Of a DNA stretch of 64,000 bases, positions 51,158 through 59,590 are shown piece by piece; the first letter of the stretch is position 1; the number at the start of each line of letters is the position of its first letter. Both the position numbers and the translations under genes were made by a program. Source of the DNA: Flemingiibacterium sp045578725. GTDB lineage: Bacteria; Bacillota; Clostridia; Oscillospirales; CAG-272. The notes beneath the pieces were generated by a model. That model was not told where the DNA came from. It was given only the letters and a program-made list of their open reading frames with translations, and did no database searches. Where the stretch lies: positions 1 to 64,000 of the forward strand of contig JAZNKS010000123.1 of NCBI GenBank assembly GCA_045578725.1, in the 5' to 3' direction.

Positions 51158-53713
51158 TCAGGACGGCGGTCGGATGACACAAAGCCGTCCATCACTCTCA
51201 AGCGTGTACGGGTCAGCGGGATCTTCCGCTGTGATTTTATAGGTGATGTGATTGCATCCGACCGGGGCGGCGGCATCGGTATAACAGGTGCCTGTGATCC
51301 CGGCCGCAATCCGGGTATATTCGGAATCGTTTCCGGCGGCGCGGTACAGATTCACCGTGAGGCCGGGTTCGCACGTCCAGGCAAGGCGGTTATCCGTGAC
51401 CGTGAATTCCCTGACCGCCGGAGCGTGGTGAAAGCGGGGAAAGCCGGTGAAGGTATAGCGGCCGCCCGGCACGGTATCAAAAGCGATCCGATCCCGTCCG
51501 AGTCGAGTGATGCCGGTATCCGGAGAGGATGCCTCTGCGGCAAACGGATAGGCAATTTCGCACCGTGTGCCGAGCTTTGAGAGAATCTGCAGAAAGACCA
51601 GACAGCCCTTCTCCCATCGAGCCGAGACTTCAAAGCCGCCGCGTGCGCAAAGACCGGTGAAAGAGCCGGATTCCCATTCTACAGGAAGTGCTGCAAGCGG
51701 CTCGATGGCACCGCAATGGCTTTGCAGGAGCATTTCCGCAATGCCGGATGTACCGCCGAAGTTGCCGTCGATCTGGAAGGGCGGATGGGTATCCCAGAGA
51801 TTGTTCAGCGTGCGCAGACCGATCAGATTGGACAGCAGCCGCCAGGCGCGTCCGCCGTCCCGGATTCTGGCCCAGGCGTTCAGCCGGTGCGCCAGCGCCC
51901 AGCCGGTGGATTCATCCCCGCGCTCGTTCAGCGTGATGGCGGCCGCATCCAGCCAGGCCGGTGTATGGGGGCCGATCTGCGTTCCGGGATAGAGTCCGAC
52001 CAGCTGAGAAATGTGGCGGTGCCTGTATTCGCCAATCTCACCGTAAAGATTCTCCTCGCGGTATTCCTTGATCTGACCCGAGCCGCCGATGAGAACCGGC
52101 GAATAGCGGTCGATCTGGGCGCGCTGGCGCTCGGTATCCGGATCCTCAATGCCGAGGCATTCCGCCATTTTCAGCATATCTGCGCCGTTTTCCCAGATCA
52201 TCTGCTGATCGAAGGCACAGCCGACGGTGCGGTAGTAGTCGCCTGTTCCGCCGATCCGCTGTTCCGGCGAGGCCGAATAGGAGGCCAGCATCTCGCCGTC
52301 ATAATCGCGGACGGCACGGGTCAGCATCCGGCTCATACCGGCGAGGGTGGGATAGATGAATGTCCGCAGGGCAGCTTTGTCGCCGGTGAATTCGTACCAA
52401 TCGGCGAACAGCTTGGTTGTCAGTGCGCCGGTGCCGGGGCCGGAATGCCCGCCCGGATCGTGAATGTGATACGGATAGGCGGCGGTTCCGATGATCCAGC
52501 CGATCTTTGCTTCCAGCTCCGGATCGTCGGCACAAAGCTCCGGATCCAGATTCTCGGGATTCTCCCGCTTCAGATAGTGCCAGGCGCAGACAGCACCCTT
52601 TTTGCGGAAGGCGCGGTTGAAGGCGGCATAAGCCTCGAAGGTTTCGGCCAGATTGGTGCAGAAGGCCGGCCAGTAATTCATCTGGACATTGATATTGTGC
52701 CAGTAGCCGCTTCCCCAGGGGGAAGCATCATGGCAGTTCCAGACACCCTGCAGATTGGCCGGGAGCGTACCGGGGCGTGAGGAGGCAATAAGCAGATACC
52801 GCCCATACTGGAAATAGAGCGTTTCCAGATAGCGGCTCCGTTTGCCCTCACGGTACTGCAAAAGAAGCTGATCGGTGTATTCCGCCGCATCGCCGGCGTT
52901 GCCGAGATCCAGGCTGACACGGGAAAAGAGCGATCGGTAGTCACGGACATGGCGCTCGCGGAGCTCTTCATAGGAGAAGGCGAGGGTTTTATTCAGCATG
53001 GAATCGGCGAGAGCGCTGACATCTGCATCCGGCGAGAGCTTCTTTTTGGGATCACGCTCAAGAAATACCTGTTCGTTCAGCTTATAGTTGGTCGCACAGA
53101 CAAAGCGGATCACCGCCTCAGATGCATCTCTGACAAAAATCCGATCCTCGCTGGCCTCTGCCTGTCCGTCAGTAGTCAGATGAAGCCGGCCTTCAAAGCG
53201 GACACCGTAGTAGTGAAGGATTCCCGACAGGCAGATCCGACCGTCCTCATCGATAAACACACGGCCGCTTTTTCCGCCTCCGTCGCCCGGCTTTACGGCA
53301 TAATCCTTGATGAAGGGGATCTCGGGCGCCAGCGTGAAGGTGAGGGCGCCCGGCCGGTCGGCCTTCAGGCGGACGGCCATGCAGCGATCCGGATAGGAGG
53401 TGAAGATCTCACGGGTGAAGCGGATGCCGCCGCAGGTGTATTCGCAGACGGACACAGCCTCATCCAGCGAGAGTCTGCGCTCATAGCCGGTCACATCCGT
53501 GTGCGGAAAATGGATATAAATCTCGGCAAAATTATTGAGGCCGCCGGTGGAATAGGTGTTGACCAGCGAATTCTCGGTGATCTGAATCCTCTCTCTGCCG
53601 ACAAGGCCGAAGACATTGGCGCCGAAATAGCCGCATCCGAGCGGGAGGGATTCTTCCTCCCAGCCGCGATCGGAATCCTCGGCCGGGGATGCATAGCGAA
53701 GATGAAGCTTCAT
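51158..53713 (-). CDS. Glycoside hydrolase family 95 alpha-L-fucosidase
   Basis: The 851-residue protein has the GH95 layout: N-terminal beta domain (LPLGCGYFGANVFG, TENSLVNTYSTGG), an (alpha/alpha)6 barrel with LQGVWNCHDASPWGSGYWHNINVQMNYWPA, and WDTHPPFQIDGNFGGTSGIAEMLLQ. A C-terminal region (about 760-851) looks like an added FN3-type module. GH95 enzymes remove alpha-1,2-linked fucose from host and milk glycans. No signal peptide is seen. It follows ogg by 18 bp and is probably cotranscribed with it. Confidence 0.92.
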   Translation of the reverse strand: MKLHLRYASPAEDSDRGWEEESLPLGCGYFGANVFGLVGRERIQITENSLVNTYSTGGLNNFAEIYIHFPHTDVTGYERRLSLDEAVSVCEYTCGGIRFTREIFTSYPDRCMAVRLKADRPGALTFTLAPEIPFIKDYAVKPGDGGGKSGRVFIDEDGRICLSGILHYYGVRFEGRLHLTTDGQAEASEDRIFVRDASEAVIRFVCATNYKLNEQVFLERDPKKKLSPDADVSALADSMLNKTLAFSYEELRERHVRDYRSLFSRVSLDLGNAGDAAEYTDQLLLQYREGKRSRYLETLYFQYGRYLLIASSRPGTLPANLQGVWNCHDASPWGSGYWHNINVQMNYWPAFCTNLAETFEAYAAFNRAFRKKGAVCAWHYLKRENPENLDPELCADDPELEAKIGWIIGTAAYPYHIHDPGGHSGPGTGALTTKLFADWYEFTGDKAALRTFIYPTLAGMSRMLTRAVRDYDGEMLASYSASPEQRIGGTGDYYRTVGCAFDQQMIWENGADMLKMAECLGIEDPDTERQRAQIDRYSPVLIGGSGQIKEYREENLYGEIGEYRHRHISQLVGLYPGTQIGPHTPAWLDAAAITLNERGDESTGWALAHRLNAWARIRDGGRAWRLLSNLIGLRTLNNLWDTHPPFQIDGNFGGTSGIAEMLLQSHCGAIEPLAALPVEWESGSFTGLCARGGFEVSARWEKGCLVFLQILSKLGTRCEIAYPFAAEASSPDTGITRLGRDRIAFDTVPGGRYTFTGFPRFHHAPAVREFTVTDNRLAWTCEPGLTVNLYRAAGNDSEYTRIAAGITGTCYTDAAAPVGCNHITYKITAEDPADPYTLESDGRLCVIRPPS

Positions 53714-53731
53714 GGACGGGACCTCCTTTTG

Positions 53732-54604
53732 TCATCCGTTTTCGGGATGATATCGCTCATAATAGAAGAGATACTGTTGGGCAAGCCCGGCAAGAGGGCC
53801 GAGCGCGGCGGCATCGAAGCCGTCCGGGAAATGCCGCTCCAGCGAGCGCTTCATCCAGACATCGACCGGGAAGGCTTCGGTCTTGCCAAAGCCGAAAAGA
53901 AGCGCGCAGGCGGCAACCTTCGGGCCGATGCCGCTGACCTCACAGAGCATTTCGGCGGCACGGGACGCATCGGCGGCCTCCACGGCGGCAAGATTCAGCC
54001 GTCCGTCGGCAACCCGGCTGGCGGCATCGTATATGTATTTGGCGCGGAAGCCGGTGCGCAGATTGAAGATGGCCTCCCTTCCGGCCGCGGCAAGGCTCTG
54101 CGGCGTGGGAAATGCATACTGTCCGCCGTCAAGCGGCTCGCCATAGGCTTCGCAGAGGGCGCGGATGATCTTTTTGATGCGGGGGATATTGTTGTTCTGG
54201 GACACGATGAACGAGCAGACGGTTTCCCATGGATCCTGGCGCAGAATCCGGATGCCCTTGCCGAATTCCATCGCCGCTGTCATTGTCGGGTGGCCTGCAA
54301 AACGGGCGGAAAGCTCCCGGCGCTTGGCATTATAGTCAACATCCAGCGAAAGATACGGGCGCCAGATTTTGCGGTATTCCTCCTCCGACACGCCGGGAAT
54401 GAGCAGCGTATCCGGGGATGGCTGATGAAAGCGGATAGCCCGCCCGAAGGCGACACCTTCCCAGCAATGTTCACGGATCCTCTCAAAGCGGAAGCATTGG
54501 CCGCAGTCGAAAATCCGGTCAAGCTCAAAGCATTCAAGGCCCGTGACCGTCACGCCGTCGGCTGTAAAGACCGTATTTCCGGCCTTTTTTGCGGAATCTG
54601 TCAT
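53732..54604 (-). CDS. ogg: 8-oxoguanine DNA glycosylase (OGG1 family)
   Basis: The enzyme removes 8-oxoguanine and nicks the abasic site. The 290-residue protein has an OGG N-terminal domain (FDCGQCFRFERI...CWEGVAFG), the FIVSQNNNIPRIKKII helix, and the helix-hairpin-helix EVSGIGPKVAACALLFGFGKTEAFPVDVWMKR with the catalytic Lys (GPK) and Asp (PVD). I chose the ATG at 54604 preceded by CGGAGAA. It is transcribed from one side of a perfect bidirectional promoter palindrome. Confidence 0.94.
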   Translation of the reverse strand: MTDSAKKAGNTVFTADGVTVTGLECFELDRIFDCGQCFRFERIREHCWEGVAFGRAIRFHQPSPDTLLIPGVSEEEYRKIWRPYLSLDVDYNAKRRELSARFAGHPTMTAAMEFGKGIRILRQDPWETVCSFIVSQNNNIPRIKKIIRALCEAYGEPLDGGQYAFPTPQSLAAAGREAIFNLRTGFRAKYIYDAASRVADGRLNLAAVEAADASRAAEMLCEVSGIGPKVAACALLFGFGKTEAFPVDVWMKRSLERHFPDGFDAAALGPLAGLAQQYLFYYERYHPENG

Positions 54605-54631
54605 AAATTTCTCCGAATTCATAAATTACAG

Positions 54632-54675
54632 CTTGATTTATTTCTATTATACCAGTATAATAGAAATAAATCAAG
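54632..54675. promoter_or_regulatory. Perfect 44-bp palindrome forming a symmetric divergent promoter
   Basis: Two 21-bp arms (54632-54652, 54655-54675) are exact inverted copies around CA. Each strand carries TTGATT-N17-TATAAT: plus strand 54633-54638 and 54656-54661; minus strand 54669-54674 and 54646-54651. It drives ogg leftward and the DUF6062 gene rightward. Confidence 0.9.
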
Positions 54676-54695
54676 TCAAAGGAGAGAATTGACCG

Positions 54696-55412
54696 ATGGA
54701 AAAAATCTATACGATACCCGTGAACGAAGCCTTTGAAGCCTCGCAGGCGGATCCGGCCTGCGGCTGTCCGTTCTGTACGCTTTACCGGAAGTTAGAGGAA
54801 AACGAGCTGGATCTGATTCTCGGTGCCTCCATGATGGAGCCGGATGTCCGGATCAGGACCAACGAGCTCGGCTTCTGCAAGACGCATTATGATATGATGT
54901 TTACCCGCAAGAACCGTCTCGGCATGGCGCTGATGCTGGAGAGCCATCTTAATCAGCTCCGCTCTGAAACCGAGGGCAAGGGCTTTGCCGCGCTGAAGGG
55001 CGTTGGCGTGGAGCCGATGAAGCGGCTGGAAAAGCTGGAGGGGAGCTGTTATGTCTGCGGCCGGATCGAATTCTCGCTGACCAAGATGTTTGAAACGGCG
55101 GTGCTTCTCTGGGATCAGGATTCCGCCTTCCGCGAGAAGCTGCGCGCCCAGCCCTATATCTGCCTGCCGCATTACCGGATGTTCGTGGAATTCGGGCGGA
55201 GCGGCCTTCCCAAGAAGCGCTTTCCGGATTTCTACAAGGAGGTTTCGACCGTCGTCAATACCTACTTCGATTCCCTGCGTGAGGATGTCAGCTGGTTCTG
55301 CAAAAAGTTCGATTACCGTTATGATGCCGAGCCGTGGGGCAACGCCAAGGATGCCGTCGAGCGCGCCATCAAGTTTACTTCCGGCGATATGCACCGTCAG
55401 GACAAGGCATAA
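54696..55412 (+). CDS. DUF6062-like cysteine-motif protein
   Basis: The 238-residue protein has four paired Cys/His motifs: CPFC (24-27), CKTH (61-64), CYVC (118-121) and CLPH (156-159). They probably make two metal sites. This matches a clostridial family I recall as DUF6062, whose function is unknown. Start ATG 54696 lies after AAGGAGAG. Expression is linked to ogg by the symmetric promoter, which may point to a shared condition such as oxidative stress, but that is inference. Confidence 0.83.
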   Translation: MEKIYTIPVNEAFEASQADPACGCPFCTLYRKLEENELDLILGASMMEPDVRIRTNELGFCKTHYDMMFTRKNRLGMALMLESHLNQLRSETEGKGFAALKGVGVEPMKRLEKLEGSCYVCGRIEFSLTKMFETAVLLWDQDSAFREKLRAQPYICLPHYRMFVEFGRSGLPKKRFPDFYKEVSTVVNTYFDSLREDVSWFCKKFDYRYDAEPWGNAKDAVERAIKFTSGDMHRQDKA

Positions 55413-55418
55413 ATACGA

Positions 55419-55449
55419 AAAAAGGTCTGCGCTCAGCCGCAGGCCTTTT
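55419..55449 (+). terminator. Terminator after the DUF6062-like gene
   Basis: Stem AAAAGG(T)CTGCG / CCGCAGGCCTTTT with a T-rich tail. Confidence 0.8.
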
Positions 55450-55499
55450 GCTTTGGAAGATAATCCAACCGCAGGTTGAACGGATCAAGAAATGCTCTG

Positions 55500-55528
55500 T
55501 TGACTTCGCCGGGAGGATCTGCTATAAT
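55500..55528 (+). promoter_or_regulatory. SigA promoter of the second XRE gene
   Basis: TTGACT (55500-55505), a 17-bp spacer and extended TGC-TATAAT (55523-55528). Confidence 0.86.
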
Positions 55529-55558
55529 GGAGGCATCAAAGAAGAGGAGGATCCCGCC

Positions 55559-56317
55559 ATGAAGGAAACAATCGGCGAGAAAATTGCGATGCACCGAAAG
55601 CGGCTTGGACTGACGCAGGAGGAACTGGGGGGGAAGCTTGGCGTTTCGGGACAGGCGGTCAGCAAGTGGGAGCGGGGCGAGAATCTCCCGGATCTGATGC
55701 TTTTGCCGGAGATTTGTAAAGTGTTTGATGCGTCATCGGATGAGCTTCTGTCCATTCCCGCACGGGAGAAGACTGCGGATCCGATGCAGGATTTCTGCGC
55801 ATATGCGAGAGAAAACGGTCGGACGGACACGGTTCTGGAGGCGGTGGGCCGCCTGTTCAACGACGTGGGAATCAATCGCGGGGTTCCGTATATCTGTCTT
55901 GCGCCGGACGATATCCGGGTATGGGATGAGCGAGGATTCGGATTTCTGCTGTCGGGCGAGCGCTTGACCGTACAGCCGGAGCACAGCTTTGCCGAGATTG
56001 CCGATTTCCTTCGTCCGCTCACCGAAGAAACGGTATTGGCGATTATCAGCCGGCTATCCTTTGACTGTCCGCTTACCGCAAAAGAGCTGACAGAGCTGAT
56101 CGGCGCCGGAGAAGAAAAAGTCAATCGTGCGCTGTTTGCCCTGATGGAACGGCGAATTGCGGTATGCGATACCGTCGAATCGAGCGGCATCCGAAAGCGG
56201 GGGTATCTGCTTGATTATGGAATTGCCGGTATCCGGATGATTCTGGCCGGATGCGAAACGGCCAACTGCGGCGGTGAGAGCCGGAGCTGGCTGTCCTTCA
56301 CCCGGATGCGGAATTGA
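55559..56317 (+). CDS. XRE-family transcriptional regulator
   Basis: The 252-residue protein has a Cro/C1 HTH at about residues 6-60 (IAMHRKRLGLTQEELGGKLG, VSGQAVSKWERGEN). A ~190-residue C-terminal part follows with a winged-helix-like section (ELTELIGAGEEKVNRALFALMERRIA), so it may bind DNA at two places. I chose ATG 55559 with AAGAGGAGG upstream. The promoter is close to consensus. Its target is unknown. Confidence 0.87.
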   Translation: MKETIGEKIAMHRKRLGLTQEELGGKLGVSGQAVSKWERGENLPDLMLLPEICKVFDASSDELLSIPAREKTADPMQDFCAYARENGRTDTVLEAVGRLFNDVGINRGVPYICLAPDDIRVWDERGFGFLLSGERLTVQPEHSFAEIADFLRPLTEETVLAIISRLSFDCPLTAKELTELIGAGEEKVNRALFALMERRIAVCDTVESSGIRKRGYLLDYGIAGIRMILAGCETANCGGESRSWLSFTRMRN

Positions 56318-56339
56318 CACAAAACAGCGCCTCCGGAGT

Positions 56340-56819
56340 TTACGGCTTCGGGGACGCTGCTTCTTTCTCTTTCAGATAGGTTTCCAGTATGGAGGCGGCA
56401 ATGGCGCAGGTATTGGCGCATGGCCGCTTTTTGTAATATTCGGCGGTTCGCGCTTCCGGACGCGACGGATCGGTATCGGCACCGAGGATGCCGAGAATAT
56501 CCCGGCAGATCAGCGATCCCTGCTCTCTTTTGAAGCGCTCCGCCAGCTCCTGCACGATGATGTAGACTCGCGCCTTGTTATCGCTTCCCGGAACGGCATC
56601 GCCGAACAGCTGACCGATGACAAAGAGGAGGCCCGAGAAGGTTCCGCAAACTTCGCGCATCCGTCCCATTCCGCCGCCGAAGGGCTGGGCCAGTTTCAGA
56701 ACGGTTTCAACCGGGAGCCCGATTTCCTCGGCGAAGGCGCCGGCTGTCGATTGGGCACAGTTATAGCCGGACAGGAAAAGCTCCCTCGCCCGCTCGCCTT
56801 TTGGTGTGATCGTTATCAT
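56340..56819 (-). CDS. C_GCAxxG_C_C family protein
   Basis: The 159-residue protein has the family's spaced cysteines: YNCAQSTAGAF (Cys21), REVCGTFSG (Cys58), LICRDILG (Cys105) and RPCANTC (Cys134, Cys138), with GGGMGRM between the first two. These residues likely bind a metal or redox cofactor. The function is unproven. It overlaps the glycosyltransferase gene by 4 bp and is the last gene of a four-gene operon. Confidence 0.9.
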   Translation of the reverse strand: MITITPKGERARELFLSGYNCAQSTAGAFAEEIGLPVETVLKLAQPFGGGMGRMREVCGTFSGLLFVIGQLFGDAVPGSDNKARVYIIVQELAERFKREQGSLICRDILGILGADTDPSRPEARTAEYYKKRPCANTCAIAASILETYLKEKEAASPKP

Positions 56820-57523
56820 TTGATCCGGTTGCGCTTCTTGATCTTTCGCACATCGCGGAGCATTTTTACGCTGTCGCGCAGGACATTGACCTTGCTCTCG
56901 CGGTGATTGATGACCTTGACCGGCATTTCGCGGATGTTAGCCTTCAGATTGTTGGCCTTGATGAGCGCCTCAAAGTCGAAGGCAAAGCCATCTACCTCGC
57001 AGGTCGAGAAGATCCTGTGCGCCATCTCGCGGCGGAAGGCCTTGAAGCCGCATTGAGAATCGGAAAGCCTGAAGCCGGCGGCCATGGCAAGGCATTTGAT
57101 GTAGACCTTGGAGGCCAGCTTGCGCAGGGGGGTGTATCCCTCATAGCCGTCGGCGGAGAGATTGCGCGAGCCGATGACAACATCGACGGAGGGCTCCGCC
57201 TCGAAAATATCGGCGGCCTGCTTTACCACGTCCAGACCGTAGGCCAGATCGCAGTCGGTGAAAACGATGACATCGCCGACCGCATTCAGGATGCCGTTTC
57301 GGATGGCCGAGCCTTTTCCGCGGTTCTTTTCGTATCCGACGGCGCGGATGGCAGGCTGACCGAAGCTTTCCACCGCATCGCGGCAGTTATCGGTGCTTCC
57401 GTCATCGGAAAAGATTACCTCATAGTCATCGAAGGTCCGGTTCATATATTCGTACACCGAGCGGACGGTATCGGCAATGATGCTGCTCTCGTTGTACATC
57501 GGAATCACAAGGGAAATCTTCAT
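56816..57523 (-). CDS. Family 2 glycosyltransferase (DPM1/ALG5-like)
   Basis: The 235-residue protein is an inverting GT-A enzyme of the dolichyl/polyprenyl-phosphate glycosyltransferase type. It starts KISLVIPMYNESSII and has SDDGSTD (39-45), NRGKGSAIRNG, FTDCDLAYG (metal-binding DxD-like) and SQCGFKAFRRE. It has no C-terminal membrane segments, so it acts at the cytoplasmic face, probably loading a lipid carrier. It lies in an operon with srtB and rlmA. Confidence 0.9.
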   Translation of the reverse strand: MKISLVIPMYNESSIIADTVRSVYEYMNRTFDDYEVIFSDDGSTDNCRDAVESFGQPAIRAVGYEKNRGKGSAIRNGILNAVGDVIVFTDCDLAYGLDVVKQAADIFEAEPSVDVVIGSRNLSADGYEGYTPLRKLASKVYIKCLAMAAGFRLSDSQCGFKAFRREMAHRIFSTCEVDGFAFDFEALIKANNLKANIREMPVKVINHRESKVNVLRDSVKMLRDVRKIKKRNRIK

Positions 57524-57527
57524 GGCG

Positions 57528-58352
57528 TTACTTCTTTCTGTAAATAAAGATGTCGAAATCGGCGGTGATTTCCAGCCGATCCAGCCGGTCGAGCCGGGCT
57601 GCATCCGCAGGAGAGGTTTTGAATGCATAGGGGGTCATGGCAAGGAGCGGCCGCAGATGAGCGCCTTCGCAGAGGAAGGTGCAGGTGATTCGCCGGTGAT
57701 CCTCCGGGATCAGCCCGCGCGGAAGGTCGCGGCGGCCTTCGTTTTCGTAAACGGTATCGTAGATGGCCTGCTTGAATTCAAACAGATGGCGCGGGGCCGC
57801 TCCGCCGATGATCAGCCGGCCTCCGGGACGGAGAATCCGGGTGAATTCCGCTTCATCCACCGGCGCAAAGAGATTGATGACGGCATCCGCAGCACCGTCC
57901 GCAATCGGCAGATGCGAGATGCCGGCCACGCCGAAGAAGGCCTGTCCGACGGAATCGGGCGCGGGAAATGCGGCGCTGATGCCGGCGGCTTTGGCTCGCC
58001 TGGCGGCGTGGTCGCAGGCTGCCTTGGAAAGATCGAAGCCATAGACCCGATGGCCGGCCCTGGCCAGGCGGACGGAATAATAGCCCTCGCCGCATCCGGC
58101 ATCCACCACGGTGTGATACCCATCGGCGGCCGCAAGAACGGCATCGGCAAAGGGGCGGTAATAGTCCTGATCGAGAAATTCGGTGCGGGCGCGGACCATG
58201 TTGCGGTCGTCGCCGGAGGTGCCGGATGTGCGCGTGAGGGAGGCATATCCGCTCCGGGCCAGATCGAAGCAATGGCGTGCGGGACAGTAAAGGCTCATGC
58301 CCTCGCGTGTGAGCGGGAGCCCGCAGAAGGGACAGATCAGCTTGTCGGTCAT
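57528..58352 (-). CDS. 23S rRNA (guanine-N1)-methyltransferase RlmA-type
   Basis: The 274-residue protein has the RlmA N-terminal zinc finger (Cys7, Cys10, Cys23, His27, with CPFCGLPL and LYCPARHCFD), followed by SGYASL and a SAM-binding domain (VVDAGCGEGYYS). Family members methylate G745 or G748 of 23S rRNA, and the latter type affects tylosin resistance. Which base is used cannot be told here. It overlaps srtB by 4 bp. Confidence 0.9.
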   Translation of the reverse strand: MTDKLICPFCGLPLTREGMSLYCPARHCFDLARSGYASLTRTSGTSGDDRNMVRARTEFLDQDYYRPFADAVLAAADGYHTVVDAGCGEGYYSVRLARAGHRVYGFDLSKAACDHAARRAKAAGISAAFPAPDSVGQAFFGVAGISHLPIADGAADAVINLFAPVDEAEFTRILRPGGRLIIGGAAPRHLFEFKQAIYDTVYENEGRRDLPRGLIPEDHRRITCTFLCEGAHLRPLLAMTPYAFKTSPADAARLDRLDRLEITADFDIFIYRKK

Positions 58353-59437
58353 CGCTCCACCTTGATCAGCCGGGCGTGCATCGCATAGCGGCCGGTCGCT
58401 GTATAGTTGTTGGTGCAGGTCGAGAAGGTAATCACGCGATCCTCGCCGGTAAAGGTGATCCCTTTATTATAAAGGGATTTGCTCTGCATTTCCTCGCAGA
58501 AGGCGACAAAATCCTCGTCCGATTCAAAATAGGTACGGAAATACTGATAGGAACTGTTGGTTTCGAAAATGGCGAACGGCTCGTAGGTGTAGATGCCGTC
58601 AAAAGTGATGACCTCGATCAGCTTGCTCTCGAAGACATCCTTTTCCAGAAACAGCATGACATTGTTGAACATACTGCCGTTGTTCATGTTGTGCGCGTAG
58701 AGAACGATGTTGTTGTTGTCGAGCAGGCGGGGATAGGTGCGGTAATCGGCGTAGACCGAGCCGCAGACCATGTAGTCGCCGGTGATCGTGTGATCCAGAT
58801 AGAAGGAGCGGTTGGCTTCGCTGTCGGGCTTCATGATCGGATAGTTGATATTGGTGCCGTCGATCTTGATCCAGCCGTATACATCCTTGTTGATCTCCTT
58901 CAGCGCGGAGAGCTTGGCCTTCAGCTGTTCGAAGCGGGGGTTGTAATTGCCCGCATTCAGATCCTCCGGCAGCTCTTCGGCATCCATTGTAAGGCCGGTA
59001 TAGTAATCCGGCAGGGATGCAGATGCCCCCGATGCGGGAGAAAGGCGGATGGCGTGCTGCTGACCGAAGGTCAGATTCTCATCGAAAAAGCTCTCGGCGA
59101 TCGAATCATAGAGCTCGTCGCCCTGCTGATAATGGATCAGGCTCTGCACAAGAATCGCGCCGTTGTAGATGAAGATACCGGCGCAGACAATGACAATGCC
59201 CCGGCGGAAGATCTCGCTGATGATGTCGGAGGCCGTCAGCTTTTTCTTTGGCTCGGCGGGCGCAAGATCGTCAGCCGTCAGCGTAGCCAGCGAATGGAGA
59301 AACGGATCGGAATCGGCATCGCGGACCGGTCCCCTCTGCTTCAGCTCATAGATATCTTCCTCCGGCAGCGTGTCAGCGGCGGGCGCAGACGGTGCCAGCT
59401 TATTTTTGATGGATGCAAAAAGGTCTTTGAGGTTCAT
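58349..59437 (-). CDS. srtB: Class B sortase
   Basis: The 362-residue transpeptidase has a cytoplasmic N-terminal tail of ~78 residues (longer than usual), one membrane helix (about 80-101) and the sortase barrel. Catalytic residues are His in VLYAHNMNNGSMF, Cys in ITFSTCTNN and Arg in AMHARLIKV. It attaches proteins to the cell wall or pili. No obvious sorting-signal substrate is encoded nearby. It heads an operon with rlmA, a GT2 and a C_GCAxxG gene and has its own promoter. Confidence 0.92.
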   Translation of the reverse strand: MNLKDLFASIKNKLAPSAPAADTLPEEDIYELKQRGPVRDADSDPFLHSLATLTADDLAPAEPKKKLTASDIISEIFRRGIVIVCAGIFIYNGAILVQSLIHYQQGDELYDSIAESFFDENLTFGQQHAIRLSPASGASASLPDYYTGLTMDAEELPEDLNAGNYNPRFEQLKAKLSALKEINKDVYGWIKIDGTNINYPIMKPDSEANRSFYLDHTITGDYMVCGSVYADYRTYPRLLDNNNIVLYAHNMNNGSMFNNVMLFLEKDVFESKLIEVITFDGIYTYEPFAIFETNSSYQYFRTYFESDEDFVAFCEEMQSKSLYNKGITFTGEDRVITFSTCTNNYTATGRYAMHARLIKVER

Positions 59438-59468
59438 AATCCCTCCGAAAAAAGAAATCTGCCTTATT

Positions 59469-59497
59469 ATTATAACGGATTTTCTGCACATTTGCAA
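59469..59497 (-). promoter_or_regulatory. Promoter of the srtB operon
   Basis: On the minus strand, TTGCAA (59492-59497), a 17-bp spacer and TATAAT (59469-59474). Confidence 0.72.
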
Positions 59498-59549
59498 GAG
59501 GTGCGGCGAATCATTTCGATTTTTGTTACACTTTCATCATAATTTCAAG

Positions 59550-59580
59550 CAAAAAAGGCGCCGCAGAGCGCCTTTTTGTT
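59550..59580 (-). terminator. Terminator after ahcY
   Basis: Stem AAAAAGGCGC (59552-59561) / GCGCCTTTTT (59568-59577). T-runs lie on both strands, and it faces the leftward ahcY. Confidence 0.88.
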
Positions 59581-59590
59581 ATTTTCAGAT

